A stretch of 64,000 nucleotides of DNA. Source: Microvirga soli. GTDB lineage: Bacteria; Pseudomonadota; Alphaproteobacteria; Rhizobiales; Beijerinckiaceae. The DNA is taken from positions 118,534-182,533 of the forward strand of contig NZ_JAERQE010000006.1 in the NCBI RefSeq assembly GCF_016734765.1, written 5' to 3'. The position numbers were made by a program, and so were the translations under genes. Within the stretch, counting starts at the first letter, position 1, and every line of letters starts with the position of its first letter. The notes below the pieces were generated by a model. The model did not search any database, was not told where the DNA came from, and was given only the letters and a program-made list of their open reading frames with translations. Below, piece by piece: positions 36,439 through 43,776 of the stretch.

Positions 36439-37368
36439 TTAGCGCTGCATCACGCACAAAAACCCGGGAACCGGCACACCGCGATCCTCCCGGGTCGAGG
36501 CCCGTTCAAAAATCACCACCGTAAAACCAACCGCCTCCGCAAGCTGGCGCACGTAAGCCTCGCTGTGGGCATAGCGCGCATCCGCGCCGAGGATGAAGCC
36601 TTCGCCCTCATGGGCCTGCACCGTGAAGGCGAAGAGCCCTTCGCCCTTCAGGACTCGATGCACCTCGCGGAACGCGGAATCGAGCGCCGCCATATAGACG
36701 AACACGTCGGCCGCCACCACGAGGTCGGCTTCAGCACTGGCACGACCTGAGAGAAACGCGACGAGCTCACCTTCGTGCAACGCGTCATAGAGCGTGGTCT
36801 TCCCAGCTTTCTCCAGCATGCCAGGCGAAAGGTCGACGCCCTCGACGGACGCGCACGATCCGTCGAGGGCCTGCGCCATCAGCCCGGTGCCGCAGCCGAG
36901 GTCGAGAGTCGGGCCGAAGCGATACTCCCGCGCCTGCTTGGAGCAGGCACGGCGAAGCGCGTCTGCGATCAGCTCCGGTCCGCGATAAGACAGGCTCTTG
37001 GTCAGGTGCTGGTCGAATTTCGGCGCGTAATCGTCGAAAAGCGCCCGCACATAGCCTTCCGTGATGGCCTCATCGGGCGCGAGCGCGCCGAGCCGGGCGA
37101 GGTCGAGCCGCACGCCCAGTTCATCGGCGGGCTCCAGGGCAAGCGCCTGGCGGAGAGCGCCCACCGCCTCCTCCTGTACGCCGAGTTCGGCAAGCGAGCG
37201 TCCCAGCATGGCATGAGCAGCCGCGAAATCCGGCGCGAGCTCCAGCACCTGCCGGGCGAGATCCGCCGCCGCCTCGAAGTCGCGCTCGTCGAAAGCGGCG
37301 CGGGCATATTCGTAGCGGCGGTCGGCGCGAAAGTCGCCGGTGGATCGGGCGGTCGAGGTCGGTGGCAT
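36439..37368 (-). CDS. SAM-dependent methyltransferase with N-terminal TPR
   Basis: A 309-residue protein. The N-terminal third (about 15-95) has TPR-like helices ('ARAAFDERDFEAAADLARQV', 'AAHAMLGRSLAELGVQEEAV'). The rest is a class I methyltransferase with 'LDLGCGTGLMAQAL' (SAM motif I, about 158) and 'VVAADVFVYM'. This matches the COG4976 'predicted methyltransferase with TPR repeat' family. The substrate is unknown. It stands alone; its upstream side opens onto a 0.9-kb region of repeats. Confidence 0.87.
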   Translation of the reverse strand: MPPTSTARSTGDFRADRRYEYARAAFDERDFEAAADLARQVLELAPDFAAAHAMLGRSLAELGVQEEAVGALRQALALEPADELGVRLDLARLGALAPDEAITEGYVRALFDDYAPKFDQHLTKSLSYRGPELIADALRRACSKQAREYRFGPTLDLGCGTGLMAQALDGSCASVEGVDLSPGMLEKAGKTTLYDALHEGELVAFLSGRASAEADLVVAADVFVYMAALDSAFREVHRVLKGEGLFAFTVQAHEGEGFILGADARYAHSEAYVRQLAEAVGFTVVIFERASTREDRGVPVPGFLCVMQR

Positions 37369-37456
37369 GGCGTGTGGATGCGGGAGAGCGGAGAGGCTGT
37401 CAATAACGTGTTCCGCCTAACGCCACTCTCCTGCCATCACTGTCCAAGACGTGCCG

Positions 37457-37645
37457 GTGTCATCCCCGGCGGCCGTGAGGCCGGGAACGGGATCCATAGT
37501 GCTGAGGGTGTAAGTGGATTCCCTTCCCTCGCTACGCTCGCCGGGAATGCCCCTGTTCGTCATCCCGGACTTGTTCCGGGATGCACGTCTTGGAAGCCAC
37601 GCTGATATAAGACGTGGATGGCCGGGACGAGCCCGGCCATGACGG
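37457..37645. repeat. Two palindromic repeats in tandem
   Basis: The first (37457-37553) is of the GTCATCCCCGG family with GGGAACGGGATCC and GGATTCCCTTCCC arms. The second (37559-37645) is a third copy of the 'ATCCACGTCTT' composite element, with a hairpin GGCCGGGACGAGCCCGGCC. Together they fill most of the space between the methyltransferase gene and the SOS promoter at 37661. No gene is seen here. Confidence 0.82.
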
Positions 37646-37660
37646 TGCGGGTGAGGGTGT

Positions 37661-37704
37661 GTTCTTACTTTGTTCTTGACAATTCTCCTAACCTCGGCTA
37701 TAGC
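37661..37704 (+). promoter_or_regulatory. SOS-type promoter: LexA box abutting a consensus -35/-10 pair
   Basis: GTTC-N7-GTTC, the alphaproteobacterial LexA box, is at 37661-37675. It directly abuts TTGACA (37676-37681), followed after exactly 17 bases by TATAGC (37699-37704). This is the best-formed sigma-70 promoter seen in the window. It points right, into a 0.6-kb region without an evident conserved gene. Confidence 0.75.
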
Positions 37705-37710
37705 TAGGGA

Positions 37711-37928
37711 CATCCTCGTCCAATGAGGGGCGCGCTCGCGAGGCGTCGCAAGAGTGGGACGGGGAGCGGTCCTGCCGCAGGCCTCGCACGCCTGTGATCG
37801 CAGGGGGCCGATCTGGCATGCCTCCAGGTCCGCTAAAACAAACCGCGCGTGATGAGCAGCTTGGCTCTCACTTCTCACCACCATCCATCGAGCCGGGCTG
37901 CGCACCACGCCACCCTCGATTGACCTGA
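37711..37928 (+). ncRNA. Candidate SOS-induced small RNA or very short ORF transcript
   Basis: The region behind the promoter at 37661-37704. The predicted RNA starts near 37710 and quickly forms a hairpin (CCTC-loop-GAGG at about 37714-37727). No ORF of convincing family is present. Two short frames exist: 37723-37797 (24 codons, Arg-rich, no ribosome site) and 37818-37928 (36 codons, begins MPPGPLKQTARDEQ, with GGGGG upstream). No clear terminator was found before the next repeat at 37988. It could be a regulatory RNA, a leader for the exonuclease-ligase operon at 38304, or a small SOS peptide gene. Confidence 0.35.
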
Positions 37929-37987
37929 CGGCTTGAGGCCACCCGGCCTCAGGCCCGAAGGCGCTGGCTCTTTGACACCCCACCAGC

Positions 37988-38164
37988 GTCATCCCGGACG
38001 GCATAGCCGAGCCGGGATCGCAAGACGAATAAAGCACGGTCATCCCGGGGCTGCGCAGCAGAGCCCGGGATCCAGAACTGCCGACGAGACAGAACGAAGC
38101 GCGACGCTGCTCGCTCTCTCCCGAAACGTCCGCGGTTCTGGATCCCCGCCTGCGCGGGGATGAC
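37988..38164. repeat. Compound palindromic repeat, GTCATCCCGG family
   Basis: Two nested units. The first (37988-38035) is GTCATCCCGGACGG..CCGGGATCGC; the second (38039-38164) has GTCATCCCGGGGCTGCGCAG at the left and CCTGCGCGGGGATGACA at the right, with inner GGATCCAGAAC / GTTCTGGATCC arms. It ends about 140 bases before the exonuclease gene; that remaining stretch shows no other feature. Confidence 0.8.
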
Positions 38165-38303
38165 AATGTCGAGGTTCCGGCACCCCATTCTGTCTCCGAT
38201 CCCGGATTGCCTTGCAGCGTCCGAGGCGTCCGCCGGGAACCTCGGCAGGGACAGGGCTATTCCCCAACCTGACACCGACCGGCTCAACCCTATATCCAAA
38301 CCC

Positions 38304-39485
38304 ATGGCGCTGCGTTCCACCGACATCCTCACCCAGACCCCGCAAGGGCTCTACTGCCCCCTCGGCGACTTCCACATCGACCCGGTCAGGCCCGTGAAAC
38401 GGGCGCTGATCACGCACGGCCATTCGGACCATGCGCGGTCGGGCCACCGATCCGTCATGGCAACCCGGGAGACCCTGCGGATCATGGGGGTGCGCTATGG
38501 CGAGGATTTTGCCGACTCCACCCAGGAGGCCTCTCTGAGGGAGAGCCTTCGCGTCGGCGACGTGACGGTGCGCTTCACGCCGGCCGGCCATGTGCTGGGC
38601 TCGGCGCAGATTTCCATCGAGGCCGGCGGCACCCGGGTCGTGGTGTCCGGCGACTACAAGCGCGCCGAGGACCCCACCTGCCTTCCCTATGAGGTCGTGC
38701 CCTGCGATGTGTTCATCACCGAGGCGACCTTCGGCCTGCCCGTCTTCCGCCACCCCGACACGCGGGGGGAAGTGCGCAAGCTCCTCGATTCCGTCGCCCT
38801 GTTCCCTGAGCGAGCCCACATCGTCGGAGCCTATGCGCTGGGAAAAGCCCAGCGGGTCATGGCGCTCCTGCGCGAGGAAGGCTACGACCAGCCGATCCAT
38901 CTCCACGGCGCCATGGAGCGCCTGACCGAGCTGTATAAATCCGAAGGCATTCCCTTGGGCGAGACCCCTAAGGTCGTGGCCGCCGAGCGCTCGAAGCTCG
39001 CCGGGGCCATCGTGATCTGCCCGCCCTCCTCGATCCAGGACCTCTGGTCCCGCCGCTTCCCCGATCCGGTCACCTGCTTCGCCTCCGGGTGGATGCGGGT
39101 GCGGGGGCGGGCCCGGCAGAAAGGCGTGGAACTGCCGCTCGTGATCTCCGACCATTCCGACTGGGACGACCTCTGCCGCACGATCCAGGAGACCGGCGCC
39201 GGCGAGGTCTGGGTCACGCACGGCCAGGAGGACGCCCTGGTCCATTGGTGCACCACTCATGGCATCAGAGCCCGGCCCCTGCACATGCTGGGCTACGGCG
39301 ACGAGGGTGAGGCGGAGGAGGCTGCCCACCCTCCCCTTGAGGGGGAGGGTCGCGAGCGTAGCGAGAGGGGTGGGGTGGAAACACCAAGCTCGAAAAGTGC
39401 CGGCGCCAATCACCCCACCTCGGCTTTACAAGCCGATCCTCCCCCTCAAGGGAAGGATGAGAGTGGGCAAGGAGGCGCAGCATGA
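38304..39485 (+). CDS. Ligase-associated DNA damage response exonuclease with repeat-encoded tail
   Basis: A 393-residue metallo-beta-lactamase-fold nuclease of the ligase-associated exonuclease family. It has the 'LITHGHSDHARSGH' metal motif (about 34-47), 'TPAGHVLGSAQI' and 'VSGDYKR', and the C-terminal 'VISDHSDWDDL' and 'VWVTHGQED' segments. The family normally ends near residue 340. Here about 50 more residues are encoded by a palindromic repeat (39327-39462) read in frame, ending with an ATGA overlap with the ligase start. The start at 38304 is by homology; no strong ribosome site is visible. It acts with the adjacent ATP-dependent ligase. Confidence 0.9.
   Translation: MALRSTDILTQTPQGLYCPLGDFHIDPVRPVKRALITHGHSDHARSGHRSVMATRETLRIMGVRYGEDFADSTQEASLRESLRVGDVTVRFTPAGHVLGSAQISIEAGGTRVVVSGDYKRAEDPTCLPYEVVPCDVFITEATFGLPVFRHPDTRGEVRKLLDSVALFPERAHIVGAYALGKAQRVMALLREEGYDQPIHLHGAMERLTELYKSEGIPLGETPKVVAAERSKLAGAIVICPPSSIQDLWSRRFPDPVTCFASGWMRVRGRARQKGVELPLVISDHSDWDDLCRTIQETGAGEVWVTHGQEDALVHWCTTHGIRARPLHMLGYGDEGEAEEAAHPPLEGEGRERSERGGVETPSSKSAGANHPTSALQADPPPQGKDESGQGGAA
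39327..39462. repeat. Palindromic repeat forming the exonuclease C-terminus
   Basis: About 136 bases, with CCCTCCCCTTGAGGGGGAGGG at the left and a near-complement CCTCCCCCTCAAGGGAAGG at the right, and inner GGTGGGGTGG..CCACCCCA-like arms. It is homologous to 34425-34554. It is read through as coding sequence in the exonuclease gene. Confidence 0.85.
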
Positions 39486-41200
39486 ACCGCTTCGCCGCCC
39501 TTCTCGATCGCCTCGGCTACGAGCCCCGCCGCAATGCGAAGCTGCGGCTGCTCACGGATTATTTCCGCCACACCCCGGATCCGGACCGCGGCTATGCGCT
39601 CGCCGCCATGACCGGCGCGCTGATGTTCAAGGAGGCCAAGCCCGGCCTGATCCGCGGCCTCGTGGAGGAGCGCACCGACCCTGAACTGTTCCGGATGTCC
39701 TATCACTATGTGGGCGATCTCGCCGAGACCGTGGCCCTGATCTGGCCCGCTCCGGGGCATGAGAGCGTGGCGCCGGCCGATGGTGCGCCCACCATCGGCC
39801 ACAACAACCCGCCGCCCCATGTGCCGACGCTGACCGAGGTCATCGAGACACTGGCGACCACCAGCAAGAGCGATTTGCCCGCCCGGGTCGCCGGGTGGAT
39901 GGATGCGCTGGACGAGACAGGGCGCTGGGCGCTGATCAAGCTGATCACCCGAGAGCTGCGGGTCGGCGTCTCGGCGCGCCTTGCCAAGACCGCCGTGGCC
40001 CAGCTCGGGCAGATCGAGCCCGACGAGGTCGAGCTGGTCTGGCACGGGCTGGAGGCGCCCTACGAGGATCTCTTCGCCTGGGTCGAAGGCCGGGGCGAAA
40101 AGCCGGAATCCGGCAATCCCGCCCCGTTCCGCCCCTCCATGCTCTCGCATCCGCTGGAGGACGAGGATTTCGCGAAGCTCGAAGCCTCCGAGTTCCTGGC
40201 CGAGTGGAAATGGGACGGCATCCGCCTTCAGGCCGCTTCCGGCCACGGCAGCGACGGGCGCCCGGTGCGGCGCATCTATTCCCGCACCGGCGAGGATGTC
40301 TCTCGCGCCTTTCCCGACCTCGTGGAGGCGCTCGACTTCGAGGGCGCCATCGACGGCGAGCTGCTGATCGTGCGTGAGGGCCGGGTCCAGACCTTCAACG
40401 TGCTCCAGCAGCGCCTGAACCGGAAGGCCGTCACCCCGAAGCTGATCGCGGAGTTTCCCGCTCACCTGCGCGTCTACGACATCCTGTTCGAGGGCGAGGA
40501 AGACCTGCGCCCCCTGCCCTTCGCCGAGCGGCGCCGGCGCCTGGAGGCACTCGTTGCCCGGCTCGACGACCCGCGCATCGACCTCTCGCCCATGGTGCCC
40601 TTCGAGACCTGGGAGGATCTCGCGGCCGCCCGGTCCGACCCGGCCTCGGTGGGTGCAGGCCCCGATGCGGATGCTATCGAGGGCTGCATGATCAAGCGGG
40701 CGAGCAGCCCCTATCTGCCCGGGCGCCCCAAAGGCTACTGGTACAAGTGGAAGCGCGACCCATACCTTGTCGACGCCGTGATGATGTACGGCCAACGCGG
40801 CCACGGGAAGCGCTCGTCCTTCTATTCCGACTACACCTTCGGCGTCTGGCGCGAGGGCCCGGGCGGCGAGGAGCTGGTGCCGGTAGGCAAGGCCTATCAC
40901 GGCTTCACCGACGAAGAGCTGGTGAAGCTCGACCGCTTTGTCCGCAACCACACGGTCAAGCGCTTCGGCCCGGTCCGGGAGGTGGAATACGGCAAGGACA
41001 AGGGGCTTGTGCTGGAGGTGGCCTTCGAGGGTCTGCAGCGCTCGACCCGGCACAAATCCGGCGTCGCCATGCGCTTTCCCCGCATCAACCGCATCCGCTG
41101 GGACAAGCCTGCGGCCGAGGCCGACCGGATCGAGACCCTCGAGAAGATCCTGGAGCGGGGCGAACAGGAGGTTCATCCGTTGAAGGATCAGGAGGCCTGA
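39482..41200 (+). CDS. Cisplatin-damage-response ATP-dependent DNA ligase
   Basis: A 572-residue ATP-dependent DNA ligase. The N-terminal alpha-helical domain is followed by the adenylation motif 'EWKWDGIRLQ' with the nucleophilic Lys at 243, then 'FEGAIDGELL', 'EGCMIKRASSPY' and 'YWYKWKRDP' (motifs III, IV and V), and the OB domain. This size and context define the ligase of the damage response set with the neighbouring exonuclease, helicase and PdeM. Its ATG overlaps the exonuclease stop as ATGA. The YjbQ-like gene follows after 2 bases. Confidence 0.93.
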   Translation: MNRFAALLDRLGYEPRRNAKLRLLTDYFRHTPDPDRGYALAAMTGALMFKEAKPGLIRGLVEERTDPELFRMSYHYVGDLAETVALIWPAPGHESVAPADGAPTIGHNNPPPHVPTLTEVIETLATTSKSDLPARVAGWMDALDETGRWALIKLITRELRVGVSARLAKTAVAQLGQIEPDEVELVWHGLEAPYEDLFAWVEGRGEKPESGNPAPFRPSMLSHPLEDEDFAKLEASEFLAEWKWDGIRLQAASGHGSDGRPVRRIYSRTGEDVSRAFPDLVEALDFEGAIDGELLIVREGRVQTFNVLQQRLNRKAVTPKLIAEFPAHLRVYDILFEGEEDLRPLPFAERRRRLEALVARLDDPRIDLSPMVPFETWEDLAAARSDPASVGAGPDADAIEGCMIKRASSPYLPGRPKGYWYKWKRDPYLVDAVMMYGQRGHGKRSSFYSDYTFGVWREGPGGEELVPVGKAYHGFTDEELVKLDRFVRNHTVKRFGPVREVEYGKDKGLVLEVAFEGLQRSTRHKSGVAMRFPRINRIRWDKPAAEADRIETLEKILERGEQEVHPLKDQEA

Positions 41201-41202
41201 CG

Positions 41203-41655
41203 ATGCTGAACGTGGAAACCCTCTCCGAGGCGAGCGTCACCCAGCAGGTGAACGGCCGGCTCGTGGTGGAGACCGAAGGCCCGGGCTTTACCGATATCAC
41301 GGATGCCCTGTCGCGCTGGGTGTTCGGCACCGGAGTCCTGAACGGCCTTCTGACGATCTTCTGCCGCCACACCTCGGCGTCGCTGCTCATCCAGGAGAAC
41401 GCCGATCCCGACGTGCGCCGGGACCTGCTGACGGCCCTCGACCGCCTGGCGCCCCGCGAGGCCGGCTATGTTCACTCAACGGAAGGGCCGGACGACATGC
41501 CGGCTCATATCAGGACCATGCTGTCCGGAGTGTCCCTGAGCATTCCCGTGGTGGAGGGCCAGATGGTGCTCGGCACTTGGCAGGGGGTCTATCTGGCCGA
41601 GCACCGAGACCGGCCGCACACCCGCGATCTGATCGTCCATCTGATCGGGGCGTAA
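41203..41655 (+). CDS. YjbQ/UPF0047 family protein
   Basis: A 150-residue protein of the YjbQ (UPF0047) family. The conserved 'FCRHTSASLLIQENADPDV' lies near residue 52 and 'GTWQGVYLAEHRDRPHTR' near the C-terminus. Members show weak thiamine-phosphate synthase activity, and their true role is unclear. AGGAGG lies 8 bases before the ATG. It starts 2 bases after the ligase stop, so it is the last gene of the exonuclease-ligase operon. A role in repair is only suggested by position. Confidence 0.88.
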   Translation: MLNVETLSEASVTQQVNGRLVVETEGPGFTDITDALSRWVFGTGVLNGLLTIFCRHTSASLLIQENADPDVRRDLLTALDRLAPREAGYVHSTEGPDDMPAHIRTMLSGVSLSIPVVEGQMVLGTWQGVYLAEHRDRPHTRDLIVHLIGA

Positions 41656-41783
41656 TCCACATGATTGCATGTGATGCCTGCGTAGATTCCCGTAGAATAA
41701 CCAAGAAGAGCGTTTGCCGCCTTGCCATTCCCTCAAGGTTCCGGCTAAGGCACAAGGCAAGCGTCTCGTGGGAGTAGGCACAC

Positions 41784-42455
41784 GTGCAAAGTCAGTCCAC
41801 CACGATCATCATTGCCGACGACCATCCGCTGTTTCGCGGCGCGTTGAGGCAGTCCGTGGCCTCCATCATGCCCCAGGCCCGCGTGATGGAAGCAAGTGGC
41901 ATGGATGAGCTGAACGCCACCCTCTCCCAGGAACGCGACGTCGACCTGATCCTGCTCGACCTGACCATGCCGGGCGTCCAGGGCTTTTCCGGCCTGATGT
42001 CGCTCCGGGCGCAATATCCCGAGCTGCCCGTGGTGATCGTTTCCGCCACGGAGGAGCCCACCGTGATCCGCCGGGCCATGGATTTCGGCGCCTCCGGGTT
42101 CATTCCGAAATCCATCGACATCGACAGCATCGGCGGCGCCATCCAGGCGGTGCTCGCGGGCGACACCTGGACCCCGCCCGACGTCGATCTCTCGGCCACC
42201 GAGGACGCGGAAACCGCCGACCTTGTCCGTCGCTTGGGCACCCTTACGCCACAGCAGGTGCGTGTGCTGACCATGCTGTCCGAGGGCCTGCTCAACAAGC
42301 AGATTGCCTACGAGCTCGGGGTCTCAGAGGCCACCGTGAAGGCCCACGTCTCCGCCATCCTCGACAAGCTCGGGGTCGATAGCCGCACCCAGGCGGTCAT
42401 CGCCGCCTCCAAGATCGGCGTGACCCAGCGTCCCTCCCAGGCTGGAGCCGATTAA
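41784..42455 (+). CDS. NarL/FixJ-type response regulator
   Basis: A 223-residue two-domain regulator. The receiver has 'IIADDHPLFRGALRQSV' at the N-terminus and the acceptor Asp in 'LILLDLTMPG' near residue 57. The LuxR-type HTH is at about 155-210 ('LTPQQVRVLTMLSEGLLNKQIAYELGVS' region with 'EATVKAHVSAI'). The start is GTG at 41784 with GGAG 9 bases upstream. No kinase is adjacent. A symporter-like hybrid kinase at 13037 belongs to the type that pairs with such regulators, but the link is speculative. It overlaps the convergent hydrolase gene by 4 bases. Confidence 0.9.
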   Translation: MQSQSTTIIIADDHPLFRGALRQSVASIMPQARVMEASGMDELNATLSQERDVDLILLDLTMPGVQGFSGLMSLRAQYPELPVVIVSATEEPTVIRRAMDFGASGFIPKSIDIDSIGGAIQAVLAGDTWTPPDVDLSATEDAETADLVRRLGTLTPQQVRVLTMLSEGLLNKQIAYELGVSEATVKAHVSAILDKLGVDSRTQAVIAASKIGVTQRPSQAGAD

Positions 42456-43420
42456 AGCCCCTCGATAAACGCATCGATCCGCGACAGCGCCTGCTCGGCG
42501 AGCATACTGTCGAAACGGATGAACACGTGGGCGCCGCCCGGCCAGACCGCGAGATCGGCCTTGTTGCCGGCCGCGACCCAGCGGGAGGCCATGAACAGCG
42601 TGTCGTCGAGGAGCAGATCCCTGGTTCCCACTGAGAAGAGCGCCGGCGGCATTCCCTTCAGCTCGGCATAGAGCGGAGAGACGACCGGATCGCGCCGATC
42701 GAGATCCGGGCCGCAGAAATTATCCGCGAAAAGCTTGACCCCGGGGGTGTTCAGGATGAGGGGTTCGTCGCCCCAGTTGGCCGCACTCGGGGTCAGGCTG
42801 ACATCGTAGCAGCCGGCGAAGAGGTTGGCGCCCCTGAAGGGATTGAGGCCGTGCTTGTCTCGCAGGCGCAGCAGGGTCAGGGCCGAGAGATGTGCGCCGG
42901 CCGACTCGCCGCCGATGAACAGGCGCGAGGTGCCGAAGCGGCTTTCGGCTTCACGGATCAGCCAGAGGGCCGCCGCCTCGCAATCGTCGGGACCAGCCGG
43001 GAACCGATGCTCAGGGGCAAGCCGGTACTCCACCGACACCACCGCAAGGCCACACCGCTCCGCCAGTCGGTCGAGCCAGGGATCCTGCTCGTCGGCGGTG
43101 CCGATGGTCCAGCCGCCGCCATGGATGTGGAGATAGGCACCCCGTGGATTCTCCGGGGCAATGATGCGGAGCGGAAGCGGTCCGCCCGGCCCGTCGATGG
43201 TGATCGTTTGAGCCCTGCTGCTCAGGGGCATGAGCGGGAAGGCCCCCTTGCCCTTGCGACGGTTTTCCCGGATCAGGGCGGGAGGCGCCTCCCAGTAGCG
43301 GCCAAGCGGCGAGAGCCTCGCGACAATATCGGCATTCTGGGCACGGATCTCCTCGCTGATGGCGGAGGGATCGAAGAGGGCGGGATCGATCATGCGGCAC
43401 TCGGGTTGGGTTGCGTTCAT
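42452..43420 (-). CDS. Alpha/beta hydrolase (HSL/Aes-type esterase)
   Basis: A 322-residue alpha/beta hydrolase of the hormone-sensitive lipase family. The oxyanion motif 'HIHGGGWTIG' is near residue 98 and the nucleophile elbow 'GGESAGAH' near 168. The Asp and His of the triad fit 'VGTRDLLLDD' and 'GGAHVF'. It hydrolyses short-chain esters in the cytoplasm. It stands alone, convergent with the response regulator. Substrate unknown. Confidence 0.9.
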   Translation of the reverse strand: MNATQPECRMIDPALFDPSAISEEIRAQNADIVARLSPLGRYWEAPPALIRENRRKGKGAFPLMPLSSRAQTITIDGPGGPLPLRIIAPENPRGAYLHIHGGGWTIGTADEQDPWLDRLAERCGLAVVSVEYRLAPEHRFPAGPDDCEAAALWLIREAESRFGTSRLFIGGESAGAHLSALTLLRLRDKHGLNPFRGANLFAGCYDVSLTPSAANWGDEPLILNTPGVKLFADNFCGPDLDRRDPVVSPLYAELKGMPPALFSVGTRDLLLDDTLFMASRWVAAGNKADLAVWPGGAHVFIRFDSMLAEQALSRIDAFIEGL

Positions 43421-43504
43421 CGCCGGCCCCTGCGATGAAGCACACGCGAGACCCGAGGTCTATTACGCTTTCTTCCAGTGACGCTTTCCGGCGAGATGAG
43501 CAGC

Positions 43505-43768
43505 ATGTCCAACTTGAACCGTTTTCTCGGCGGCTCCCCCGGCTCCGTGCTGGTGAAGCTGATCTTCCTGTCGCTCCTCGTCGGCGCCTTCCTGGCCTTT
43601 CTGGGCATCACGCCCCTCGGGCTAATCGAGGGCTTGTTCGACTGGATCGCGTCGATTTTCGATCTCAGCTTCGAGACCGTGCAGGAGGTTGGGCTCTGGA
43701 TCCTCTACGGCGCCGTCATCGTGGTGCCGCTCTGGCTCATCTCCCGCCTGTTCGGCAGCCGGCGCTGA
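43505..43768 (+). CDS. Small membrane protein, DUF6460-like
   Basis: An 87-residue protein with two hydrophobic helices ('LVKLIFLSLLVGAFLAFLG' and 'GLWILYGAVIVVPLWLISRL') and an N-terminus 'NLNRFLGGSPGSV', which matches a conserved alphaproteobacterial family (DUF6460 as I recall it). The start at 43505 is by homology; ATGs at 43478 and 43496 are in frame. It ends 8 bases before the MATE gene and is probably co-transcribed with it. Function unknown. Confidence 0.75.
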   Translation: MSNLNRFLGGSPGSVLVKLIFLSLLVGAFLAFLGITPLGLIEGLFDWIASIFDLSFETVQEVGLWILYGAVIVVPLWLISRLFGSRR

Positions 43769-43776
43769 GCCCCGCC

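Noticed and set aside
16559..38164. CRISPR array
   Set aside because: The palindromic elements are not regularly spaced, differ in orientation and have no uniform short repeats with unique spacers. No cas genes are present.
37417..38166. 249-codon minus-strand open frame in the repeat-rich gap
   Set aside because: Both ends are palindromic repeats and the middle has no recognisable protein pattern. The promoter signals there point the other way.
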